56,415 nucleotides of DNA, from positions 1 to 56,415 of the forward strand of contig DCXP01000048.1 in NCBI GenBank assembly GCA_002327725.1, given 5' to 3'. The notes below the pieces were generated by a model. The model ran no database searches, was not told the DNA's origin, and was given only the letters and a program-made list of their open reading frames with translations. Of this stretch, positions 46,018 to 53,032 are shown piece by piece. A program made the translations under genes and the position numbers. Positions within the stretch are counted from its first letter, which is position 1, and each line of letters starts with the position of its first letter. Origin of the DNA: Proteobacteria bacterium UBA2133. GTDB lineage: Bacteria; Pseudomonadota; Gammaproteobacteria; Arenicellales; UBA868.

Positions 46018-46042
46018 CTTGAGACCTTCCGGGTCTTAAGAC
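46018..46042 (+). promoter_or_regulatory. Inverted repeat with CTTAAG palindrome just upstream of soxX
   Basis: CTTGAGACC (46018-46026) pairs with GGTCTTAAG (46032-46040) around TTCCG, with one G-U pair. The right arm is also part of the perfect palindrome GTCTTAAGAC (46033-46042), 31 bp before the soxX ATG. It could be an operator or a leader-RNA hairpin. The arrangement resembles the sites at tusA and dsrA. Confidence 0.5.
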
Positions 46043-46073
46043 ACGGCACGGTGTCGGCAACCGGAGGATAACT

Positions 46074-46502
46074 ATGCACAAGTTTAGACGTGCTTTCTTG
46101 ACAGCTGCTGCAGCGATTTCACTGGTCGCGACGACGGGCGTGAGCCCGGTCGCTCAAGCAGGTGAATGGCCCACTGAAGAACAGTGCAAGGCCGGGGCTG
46201 CCAAGGATGGAGACAACATCATCAAGGGCTGGTGCGTTGCGGTGAACCGCAGAGGCGGCAACTGTCTTGCCTGCCACCAGGCAGTGGTCAATCCCTGGCC
46301 GGAAGGTTTTCCTCCGGGAGGCAATATCGCACCTCCGCTGGTCGCGATGGCCGCCCGTTACCCGAACCGCGAAGATCTTCGGGCCCGGATTTGGGATGCC
46401 ACGGAAAAAAATCCCCTGACCTCGATGCCGCCGTTTGGCAAGCATAAACTGATCAGTGAAGAAGACATCGATCTGCTGGTCGACTGGCTGCTCTCGATTT
46501 AG
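46074..46502 (+). CDS. soxX: Sulfur oxidation c-type cytochrome SoxX
   Basis: 142 residues. A signal peptide ends near AQA (29). The single haem motif is C64LAC67H68, and M118 (LTSMPPFG) is the likely distal ligand. SoxX forms periplasmic SoxAX, which couples thiosulfate to the SoxY cysteine and accepts electrons. Ribosome site GGAGG lies seven bases before ATG. It opens the sox region; soxY follows after 133 bp. Confidence 0.95.
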   Translation: MHKFRRAFLTAAAAISLVATTGVSPVAQAGEWPTEEQCKAGAAKDGDNIIKGWCVAVNRRGGNCLACHQAVVNPWPEGFPPGGNIAPPLVAMAARYPNREDLRARIWDATEKNPLTSMPPFGKHKLISEEDIDLLVDWLLSI

Positions 46503-46511
46503 GCATTCAGG

Positions 46512-46537
46512 TTTCAGGTCATAGTTTCAGGCCATAG
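46512..46537. repeat. 13-bp tandem direct repeat in the soxX-soxY spacer
   Basis: TTTCAGGTCATAG (46512-46524) is followed directly by TTTCAGGCCATAG (46525-46537), differing at one base. It begins 10 bp after soxX. It could be a small duplication or a processing or binding site. Confidence 0.6.
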
Positions 46538-46635
46538 AGGGATTCTGAGGCGGCTTCAGGCCCTCAAGTTTCCCTGAGTCAAAGAGACCAATATTTAAAA
46601 AATTCCGATCAATTCATCTAGAGAAGGCAAAAATT

Positions 46636-47100
46636 ATGAAACGCAGAATATTTCTAAAAGGGTCGCTGGCGGCAGGCACCCTCGCAGTTGCCGCTGGTGC
46701 AGGCATGCTTACTCCGACCCGGGTACTGGCGGCGACCTGGCCGAAGGCGGCGTTTGAATCCAAGACAGAAGCCGATGCGCTCAACGCATTTTTCGGCACC
46801 TCAGAAGTGGAGCAAAGTGACCAGGTCTCCATCAAGGCGCCGCTGCAGGCAGAAAACGGCGCCGTGGTTCCGATCAAAGTGATGACTTCCCTGGAGGGTG
46901 TGGAGGCAATTGCGATTATCACAATCAAGAACCCCTCGCCTTACACCACTTCCCTGCAGGTTGCGGGCGCAGGCGGTCTATACAGTACGCGTATCAAAAT
47001 GGGCCAGACCTCTCCGGTGAACTGCTATGTGAAGGCAGGCGGCAAGCTGTATCTGGCCTCGCAGGAGATCAAGGTAACGGTCGGCGGTTGCGGCGGCTAA
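46636..47100 (+). CDS. soxY: Thiosulfate oxidation carrier protein SoxY
   Basis: 154 residues. A Tat-type signal begins KRRIFLKGSLAAG and ends after RVLAA. The protein ends in VGGCGG; C152 in this swinging arm carries the substrate as a thiosulfonate. A second cysteine (SPVNCYVKAG) is seen. SoxY works bound to SoxZ in the periplasm. The ribosome site GAGAAGG lies before the ATG. Confidence 0.96.
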   Translation: MKRRIFLKGSLAAGTLAVAAGAGMLTPTRVLAATWPKAAFESKTEADALNAFFGTSEVEQSDQVSIKAPLQAENGAVVPIKVMTSLEGVEAIAIITIKNPSPYTTSLQVAGAGGLYSTRIKMGQTSPVNCYVKAGGKLYLASQEIKVTVGGCGG

Positions 47101-47125
47101 ATCGACAGAATCAAGCAGGAGAAGT

Positions 47126-47443
47126 GTGATGGCATCGACAAAGATGAAAATCAAGAAAAGCAAGGGCGGGGGCTACGAGGTGATGGTGCTTGCAAAACAC
47201 CCCATGGAAACGGGGCTTCGCAAGGACAAGAAAACCGGTGAGAAAGTTCCGGCCCACTTCATTCAGACCATGGAGTTTGCGGTGAATGGGGAGACGGTGG
47301 CGCAGGCTAATCTGGGTGCCGGTGTGTCGAAAAACCCCTTGATCGGTATCTCGATCCCGAACGCGAAGTCCGGCGATACAGTTACCGTAAGCTGGGTGGA
47401 TAACAAGGGCGAAAGCGACAGCGCGGAGAAGGCTGTCAAGTAG
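47126..47443 (+). CDS. soxZ: Thiosulfate oxidation carrier complex protein SoxZ
   Basis: 105 residues without a signal; SoxZ reaches the periplasm by piggy-backing on Tat-exported SoxY. Family words: EVMVLAKHPMETGLRKDK, VPAHFIQTMEFAVNGETV, SKNPLIGISIPNAKSGD and VSWVDNKGES. The ATG has an AGGAGAAG ribosome site and follows soxY by 25 bp. Confidence 0.96.
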   Translation: MMASTKMKIKKSKGGGYEVMVLAKHPMETGLRKDKKTGEKVPAHFIQTMEFAVNGETVAQANLGAGVSKNPLIGISIPNAKSGDTVTVSWVDNKGESDSAEKAVK

Positions 47444-47506
47444 AACGCAACGCGCTGATGCGGGCACAAGAACATCGCTCGAGCTCAGCGATCTGAGGAG
47501 AAGAAA

Positions 47507-48361
47507 ATGAAGAAACTGGTATCACTGACGCTGGCAGCAGGACTCGCTGTGGTAGGTGCATCAGGGGCTCAGGCAATTTCCGAGTCGGAAATTCAACAGG
47601 ACATCGAAGCCTTTCAGGGCTTTTTCCTGAAGCGTTTTCCGGGCCTGACCATCGAGGACTTCCAGGATGGCGTGAATGCCTTGCCGCAGTACGAGCACCG
47701 TCGTGCCAACTGGGAACTGGCGATGGAGTTTCCGCCCTACGAGCCCGAGATGGAAACGGCCGCCGAAGAGTGGAACGCCCCGTTCAAGAACGGCAAGTCG
47801 CTGAACGACTGCGACCTGGCGCCGGGGCACACCTATCCTGTGTTCGATGCGGCGACAGGCGATCTTCACACCGTCGTCGGCGATATCAATGCCTGCCTGA
47901 AGGCCAACGGAGAAGAGGTGATCAAAAACGTCAAGCGGAGCAAGATGGCCCGGCTTGTTGCCCACTACCGATCCCAGTTCAACGGCGAGAGAGTGGTGGT
48001 GGATTTTTCCGACCCCGGCGCTCAGGCCTGGTATGAAAAAGGCCGCCAGTTCTACTGGGCCAAACGCGGCCAGTTGAACTTCTCCTGCGCCGACTGCCAT
48101 GTGACTAACGCTGGAAACAGCGTACGCGGCGACGTCCTGAGTGCTGGACTCGGCCACGGCGTGGGATTCCCGGTATGGCGAACCAAGTGGCAGGTCGCGG
48201 GCAAACCCTGGGGTACCATGCACCGTCGATACGGGGGCTGCAATAAACAGGTCCGCGCCCACCCGTTCAAGGCACAGGGCGAAGAGTACAAAGCGCTCGA
48301 GTTCTATGAAGCCGTGATGAATACCGGTGTACCGCTGAAGGTGCCCAGTCAGCGCCAGTAG
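47507..48361 (+). CDS. soxA: Sulfur oxidation c-type cytochrome SoxA (monohaem type)
   Basis: 284 residues with a signal peptide ending near AQA (23). The first haem site of dihaem SoxA is missing: C102 and C130 stand alone and probably form a disulfide. The active haem is C194ADC197H198. C245 in RYGGCNKQVRAHPF is the persulfide-type ligand. SoxAX starts the thiosulfate cycle by loading SoxY. A GAGGAG ribosome site precedes ATG. A terminator follows. Confidence 0.95.
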   Translation: MKKLVSLTLAAGLAVVGASGAQAISESEIQQDIEAFQGFFLKRFPGLTIEDFQDGVNALPQYEHRRANWELAMEFPPYEPEMETAAEEWNAPFKNGKSLNDCDLAPGHTYPVFDAATGDLHTVVGDINACLKANGEEVIKNVKRSKMARLVAHYRSQFNGERVVVDFSDPGAQAWYEKGRQFYWAKRGQLNFSCADCHVTNAGNSVRGDVLSAGLGHGVGFPVWRTKWQVAGKPWGTMHRRYGGCNKQVRAHPFKAQGEEYKALEFYEAVMNTGVPLKVPSQRQ

Positions 48362-48426
48362 GAAGTCGCCGATGCGACTTGCGGCCGGATGATAAGCACC
48401 GTTCGGCCCAGGTCAGGAGCCCGCAG

Positions 48427-48456
48427 AAAAACCTGGCCTAGCGGCCGGGTTTTTTT
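48427..48456 (+). terminator. Rho-independent terminator after soxA
   Basis: AAAAACCTGGCC (48427-48438), loop TAGC, then GGCCGGGTTTTTTT (48443-48456). The stem has a GC core of eight pairs including one G-U, and seven T follow. It separates soxXYZA from soxB. The rest of the 236-bp soxA-soxB space (48362-48597) shows no other clear element. Confidence 0.8.
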
Positions 48457-48597
48457 GTCACAGAACTTGGGGCGACTGTGCGTGGCGCCGGGCTGCCCGG
48501 TGACGGGATGGGTGCTCACCGGCGGGTATCTGCGGCTGGATGACCAGCGCCCACGGCAAGGCATGATGTTTTCAATGACCCTAAAAGAGGTATCGAG

Positions 48598-50352
48598 ATG
48601 AGTCTTAACCGCAGAGAATTCATGCGCCTGCTGGCAATGGCAGGCGCCGCGGGCATGGCGGTCAACAGCCGCGTTTTTGGCGACGCCGATGTTGAATACG
48701 ACGTGCCGGCCTTTGGCAATTTGTCGCTTCTGCATTTTACTGACTGCCACGCCCAGCTGATGCCGGTGTACTTTCGGGAACCCAACTTCAATATCGGCAT
48801 CGGTGATACGTTCGGCAAACCGCCACACGTGGTCGGCGAGCACTTTCTGAAACACTTCGGTATCGCACCGGGGTCCGCCAACGCGCATGCGTTTACCTTC
48901 CTGGATTTTGAGGCCGCGGCCCGAAAGTACGGCAAAGTCGGCGGTTTTGCGCACTTGGCGACGCTGGTGAAGCGTTTCAGGGCATCGCGGCCCAACAGTC
49001 TCCTGCTGGACGGCGGTGATACCTGGCAGGGGTCTGCCACATCACTATGGACCTATGGCCAGGATATGGTCGATGCGTGCAAGCTGCTCGGGGTGGACAT
49101 CATGACCGGGCACTGGGAATTTACCTACGGTATGGACCGGGTCCGCGAGATTGTGGACGAACAGCTCTCCCCGATCGAGTTCCTCGCGCAGAACGTGATG
49201 CTCACCGAGGATGCCTCCTTTGAGGACAAGCCGGCTTATGATGAAGAGTCCGGACAGGTGTTTAAGCCCTACACGATACGGGAAATGAACGGGATTCCCG
49301 TGGGCATCATCGGCCAGGCCTTCCCTTATACCACGCTGGCCAACCCGCGCTACATGATGGAGGACTGGAGTTTCGGCATTCGTGATGAGCAGTGCCAGGA
49401 GATGGTCGACGCGGTACGGGCGAAGGGTGCGCAGATCATCGTGCTGCTGTCCCATAACGGTATGGATGTGGACCTGAAACTCGCGAGCCGGGTGACCGGG
49501 ATCGATGTGATCCTGGGCGGCCACACCCACGATGGGATGCCAAAACCCAGTCTGGTCAGTAACGCCGGGGGAAAGACGCTGGTCGTCAATTCCGGCTCGA
49601 ATGCCAAGTTTCTCTCGGTGATGGATCTCGATGTGCGTGACGGGCGCGTGGCGGACTACCGTTATCGGCTACTGCCCATTTTCGCCAACCTGCTGCCGCC
49701 CGACCCGCAGATGGCATCTTTCATTGAGACCGTGCGTGAGCCGTTCAAGCAGCAGCTTGAGACGGTGCTCGCGACGGCCGAGACTACGCTGTACCGGCGT
49801 GGGAACTTTATCGGCACTTTTGACCAGGTCATTGTCGACGCACTGATGTCAGTGCGCGGAGCCGACATCGCCTTCTCACCCGGCTTCCGCTGGGGAACCA
49901 GCCTGCTGCCGGGTGATCCGATCACGGTCGAACATGTGATGGACCAGACCGGGATTACCTACGCCAAATCCACGCTGACGGAAATGACCGGCGAGATGAT
50001 CAAACTGATACTGGAAGATATCGCCGATAACCTGTTTAACCCGGACCCCTACTATCAGATGGGCGGTGACATGGTGCGGGTCGGCGGCCTTCGCTATGCC
50101 ATTGATCCTGCGGCGCCGATCGGCGAGAGGCTGTCGGACCTGGAGCTTAACGGCAAACCGATTGATCCTGCGCGAACCTACAAGGTCGCGGGGTGGGCAA
50201 GTGTCAATCCTCAGCCCGACGAACTGCCCGACATCTGGGACGTCGTGGCAGAGTACCTGCGTGACCAGAAGGTGATCCGTGATGTGAAGCCCAACATCCC
50301 CAAGGTGAAGGGGATTGCCGGCAACCCCGGGTTTGTTGCACCGGGATCATGA
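48598..50352 (+). CDS. soxB: Thiosulfohydrolase SoxB
   Basis: 584 residues. A Tat signal (SLNRREFMRLLAMAGAAG) precedes a calcineurin-like dinuclear metal domain: D49-C-H51 (LLHFTDCHAQ), LLLDGGDTWQGSATSLWT, VLLSHNGMDVDLKLAS and ILGGHTHDGMPKP. The C-terminal domain includes LMSVRGADIAFSPGFRWG. SoxB is a Mn-dependent periplasmic hydrolase that releases sulfate from SoxY-bound substrate. It is separated from soxA by a terminator, so it probably has a separate promoter or relies on read-through. Confidence 0.96.
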   Translation: MSLNRREFMRLLAMAGAAGMAVNSRVFGDADVEYDVPAFGNLSLLHFTDCHAQLMPVYFREPNFNIGIGDTFGKPPHVVGEHFLKHFGIAPGSANAHAFTFLDFEAAARKYGKVGGFAHLATLVKRFRASRPNSLLLDGGDTWQGSATSLWTYGQDMVDACKLLGVDIMTGHWEFTYGMDRVREIVDEQLSPIEFLAQNVMLTEDASFEDKPAYDEESGQVFKPYTIREMNGIPVGIIGQAFPYTTLANPRYMMEDWSFGIRDEQCQEMVDAVRAKGAQIIVLLSHNGMDVDLKLASRVTGIDVILGGHTHDGMPKPSLVSNAGGKTLVVNSGSNAKFLSVMDLDVRDGRVADYRYRLLPIFANLLPPDPQMASFIETVREPFKQQLETVLATAETTLYRRGNFIGTFDQVIVDALMSVRGADIAFSPGFRWGTSLLPGDPITVEHVMDQTGITYAKSTLTEMTGEMIKLILEDIADNLFNPDPYYQMGGDMVRVGGLRYAIDPAAPIGERLSDLELNGKPIDPARTYKVAGWASVNPQPDELPDIWDVVAEYLRDQKVIRDVKPNIPKVKGIAGNPGFVAPGS

Positions 50353-50485
50353 TGTTGCACACACTTCCCGGGTGCCTTAACCCTGACTGTCCGGAATCGA
50401 CCCACCCAAGGGGGATATCCCGGGACAGCGTCGCCGGGGGTAGTATTGCCGTCGCTGTTGGGTCGTTGCTTCGTCGGAGGCACTT

Positions 50486-50684
50486 ATGAATACGGTCTAT
50501 TATGAAACGATCGACAAGCTGGAAAAAATGGGCGTGAATCCGGACTATGTCCAGGGGATGGGTCGGGGAATTCCTGGGAAACCCACAGCGGCAAGAGCAA
50601 AGGGTCACGGATGCATACTCAGCCGGTTACGAGGATGGTCAGAACAAGACCACCGATAGCGCGGCCGATTGGAAAGCAGCCTAA
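50486..50684 (+). pseudogene. 65-residue small gene interrupted by a one-base frameshift
   Basis: A GGAGG ribosome site precedes ATG 50486. Frame 1 reads MNTVYYETIDKLEKMGVNPD then YVQG. After the G run at 50554-50557 coding continues in the +1 frame as WVGEFLGNPQRQEQRVTDAY then SAGYEDGQNKTTDSAADWKA A, ending at TAA 50682-50684. Dropping one G restores a single 65-codon gene, soluble and acidic at the end. It may be a true pseudogene, an assembly error in the G run, or a programmed shift. I do not recognise the family. It converges on the next minus-strand gene. Confidence 0.65.
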
Positions 50685-50697
50685 ATTCCGCCCGCGC

Positions 50698-51288
50698 TCA
50701 CTTTACCGCGGGAGCATTCCGAGCAGAGTCCGCTCCGGAACCGAGGTTCTTCATCGATTTCGCAAGCTGCTTGACCACGCTTGGGCCATCGATATCCATC
50801 ACCTGGTCCATCACCCAGCGGTTGGTCTGATCGTGACCCATGATTGCCTGGATGTGGTCGCTGAACGCCCGTAACAGGGCGTATCCGGGGGTACCCTCGG
50901 TGAAACTGCACTCGCCGTAATGGCTGTTGCGGCGGTTGAGCGTTTCGATGAACTGCTCCCGGTAGTCGCCGCTGCCCAGAACCTCAGCCGCGTTTCTCTG
51001 AAACTGCGCCGCGCAGGCGTGGGCGAGGGCCGGTACAAAGGCGGTGCGGTCGTGCGCTTCAAGCGTATCGAAGGCCAGGCGGTCGGCGGCGTGAACCAGA
51101 AAGACCAGGTACTCGCGAATCACGGCCACCCGCTGGACATCATCCTGGTAGATAAAGTCTTCCGCGTGCAGGTTACGGGCGGCAGTCAGTGCGAGCTGCC
51201 AGCAGACATATCCCAGTGCCTGGCCATTCTTTTCGGCTGACTCCTGCTGTTCGGGGTTGCGCCAGCGGTCGCGAATTCTTGTCTTCAT
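50698..51288 (-). CDS. Helical protein of unknown function
   Basis: 196 residues, no signal or membrane segment. Helices such as ALGYVCWQLALTAARNLHAE, VIREYLVFLVHAADRLAFD and YALLRAFSDHIQAIMGHDQT suggest an all-alpha fold. The tail is SVVKQLAKSMKNLGSGADSA. I do not recognise it. It is divergent from the 51331 gene with a 42-bp space, and its position between soxB and dsrA suggests a sulfur-related role, which is inference only. Confidence 0.8.
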   Translation of the reverse strand: MKTRIRDRWRNPEQQESAEKNGQALGYVCWQLALTAARNLHAEDFIYQDDVQRVAVIREYLVFLVHAADRLAFDTLEAHDRTAFVPALAHACAAQFQRNAAEVLGSGDYREQFIETLNRRNSHYGECSFTEGTPGYALLRAFSDHIQAIMGHDQTNRWVMDQVMDIDGPSVVKQLAKSMKNLGSGADSARNAPAVK

Positions 51289-51330
51289 AATCGTTGCGCC
51301 CGGTCAGGAGTTTATCTTAAGGTGTCGCCC

Positions 51331-52377
51331 ATGCCCCGCTTGCCAACCCCGTTTCTGGATGCGGTACAGCACAACTGTGATGTCTCGGACGCACAGCACG
51401 CGGGCAGCTATACCCTGTGTGTCTATCTGATGCACATGCGCGAATACTTCCGCTGGGAGCGCCAGCTGGGTTTTGATGTGGTGCTTCGTGCCGAGGAGGT
51501 CGGCGAGTGGGTCCAGAACCGCGAGAGTTACTGGGATACGCTTGAGGACGCATCCTACCGGGCGCTGCCTTTACCCGGCCAGTGGGTGGATGCCTTCGAC
51601 GTAGCGGCAGTAAACGCATGGTTGGTGCCGCTCGGTTACGGGTACAGTGCGGGTATCGGTCGGTTCGGCAAGCCCGTCTTTTTTGTCGGTCGTTTGACAG
51701 CATCGGAGTCCGGCGAGGGCTACCGGCTGTTATGCACGGACTCTGAGCAGGCCCGGGAAATGATTGCGCCTGTGGCGATGACGCGGGGCAATACGATCTG
51801 GATAAGGCGCGAGTCAATGCGGCGGGCGCTCTGGGAGATGATCGAGGAGTGGCGGTGGAAGAAGCCGCGCAACGCAATGTCCCGGACCCTCGAGAGTTAC
51901 GGCTTTATTGACGATGCACAAGGCGCCCTGGAACGGATGGTCGAGGTATTCACGGAAACCGCCATTCTGCACGAGTTGGGCGAACGGGTCTGTGGCCAGC
52001 AGTTGGGCAGCGATTGGGAGGACATGCTGGCATCAACCGATGACCGGACAACGGAGGCGCTGATCCGGGCAGTCCGCGATCATCTGGCAGACTGTCTTAT
52101 GGTGTTGCCCGCGCTGCTGGCCGAAGAAGAGCGCGCACCGCTGCATTTTTATTTTGCGACCATGACGGGTCTTCGCCGCCAGCTGTTTCCGGCACTGGTA
52201 GATGCCTACGAGGGATCGCTGTCCGGGAACAGCATCTCGCGGTTAAAACAGGTGGTCCGGCAGGGCGCCACGCACTGGCTGGAGGGCGCCGCACAGATGC
52301 TGCAGGCCTATCACAAGCGCGGCACCTGCTGCGCCGCCACTTTCAGCGTTGAGATGGCCGAGCGCCTGAAGTTCTAA
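51331..52377 (+). CDS. Conserved protein of unknown function (Sfum_1244-like)
   Basis: 348 residues, cytoplasmic, mostly helical. It starts PRLPTPFLDAVQHNCDVSDA and continues TLCVYLMHMREYFRWERQLG, then RESYWDTLEDASYRALPLPG; the end has HYKRGTCCAAT-like AYHKRGTCCAATFSVE with a Cys pair. It resembles by memory the Sfum_1244 family named from sulfate reducers, but I cannot confirm that. ATG 51331 is used because AAGGTG lies six bases upstream; a GTG at 51322 is possible. It converges on the 67-residue gene. Confidence 0.75.
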   Translation: MPRLPTPFLDAVQHNCDVSDAQHAGSYTLCVYLMHMREYFRWERQLGFDVVLRAEEVGEWVQNRESYWDTLEDASYRALPLPGQWVDAFDVAAVNAWLVPLGYGYSAGIGRFGKPVFFVGRLTASESGEGYRLLCTDSEQAREMIAPVAMTRGNTIWIRRESMRRALWEMIEEWRWKKPRNAMSRTLESYGFIDDAQGALERMVEVFTETAILHELGERVCGQQLGSDWEDMLASTDDRTTEALIRAVRDHLADCLMVLPALLAEEERAPLHFYFATMTGLRRQLFPALVDAYEGSLSGNSISRLKQVVRQGATHWLEGAAQMLQAYHKRGTCCAATFSVEMAERLKF

Positions 52378-52397
52378 GCAGCGGGCCGGCTTTGCCT

Positions 52398-52601
52398 TCA
52401 GCGTTTTGAACCTTTTTCTTCGTGGGCAAGGTCCACGACCTGTGTCGCAATGTCGGCATAGGACTCACGAAAGCCCGACAAGGGGTGGTCGTTTTCCGGT
52501 GCGAAGTAGTCCTTGGGATCAATCCCGCCCTGGCGCTCCTGGGCAATGAAATCCTTTTGCATCTTGAGCATTTTGCGGATCAATTCCTGTTTTTCGCTCA
52601 T
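52398..52601 (-). CDS. 67-residue charged protein of unknown function
   Basis: Starts at the ATG ending at 52601 with an AGGAGAT ribosome site. It begins SEKQELIRKMLKMQKDFIAQ and continues GGIDPKDYFAPENDHPLSGF, then YADIATQVVDLAHEEKGS. No cysteine or membrane segment. It is the last gene of the minus-strand operon that starts with the TauD-like gene. Function is unknown; it may bind another protein of the set. Confidence 0.75.
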   Translation of the reverse strand: MSEKQELIRKMLKMQKDFIAQERQGGIDPKDYFAPENDHPLSGFRESYADIATQVVDLAHEEKGSKR

Positions 52602-52666
52602 GGGTCTTATCTCCTGGTTATGATTCAGATAGTCCGGGGGCCTTTTGCCATTCCCCGTGCCAGCGC

Positions 52667-53005
52667 TCAGTAGCCGCCCTTGCGCATGCTTTCCGGAAGC
52701 CCTGAAAGACGGCCGGCCTGTTTGCTTGGATTGCCCGGGAACAGTTCGAAAAGTTCCTTGTTGCTGACCTTGTGGCCCCAGCGCGCGCTCATTTCCTTGA
52801 GCAGCGCACGGTTGTTGGGCTGATTACCGTTGTTGGAGAAGTACTCCTCACGCAGGTAGTGGATGATATCCCAGTGCCGGCCGGTCAATTCCAGATCCTC
52901 TGCGCTGGCCATGGCCTTTGCGACAGGCTCTGTCCAGTCTTCAGGATTTTCCACAAATCCATTTTCCGTAGTGGCTATCGTTTTACCGTCGGCGTCGATT
53001 GACAT
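52667..53005 (-). CDS. DsrC/TusE-family protein lacking the sulfur-carrying cysteines (RspA-like)
   Basis: 112 residues. The family fold is clear: LTGRHWDIIHYLREEYFSNN, SARWGHKVSNKELFELFPGN and PSKQAGRLSGLPESMRKGGY. In DsrC the C-terminal arm carries two cysteines and in TusE one; here the arm ends RKGGY and the whole protein has no cysteine. It therefore cannot carry a persulfide itself. Such cysteine-free homologues were called RspA and are suspected regulators. True dsrC would be expected in the dsr operon beyond the right edge. Confidence 0.88.
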   Translation of the reverse strand: MSIDADGKTIATTENGFVENPEDWTEPVAKAMASAEDLELTGRHWDIIHYLREEYFSNNGNQPNNRALLKEMSARWGHKVSNKELFELFPGNPSKQAGRLSGLPESMRKGGY

Positions 53006-53032
53006 GGTGCGCTCCTTTTCGGGGTGACAGCG

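Noticed and set aside
51316..51321. CTTAAG just upstream of the 51331 gene.
   Set aside because: It overlaps the AAGGTG ribosome site and its flanks are not symmetric, so I did not count it as an operator.
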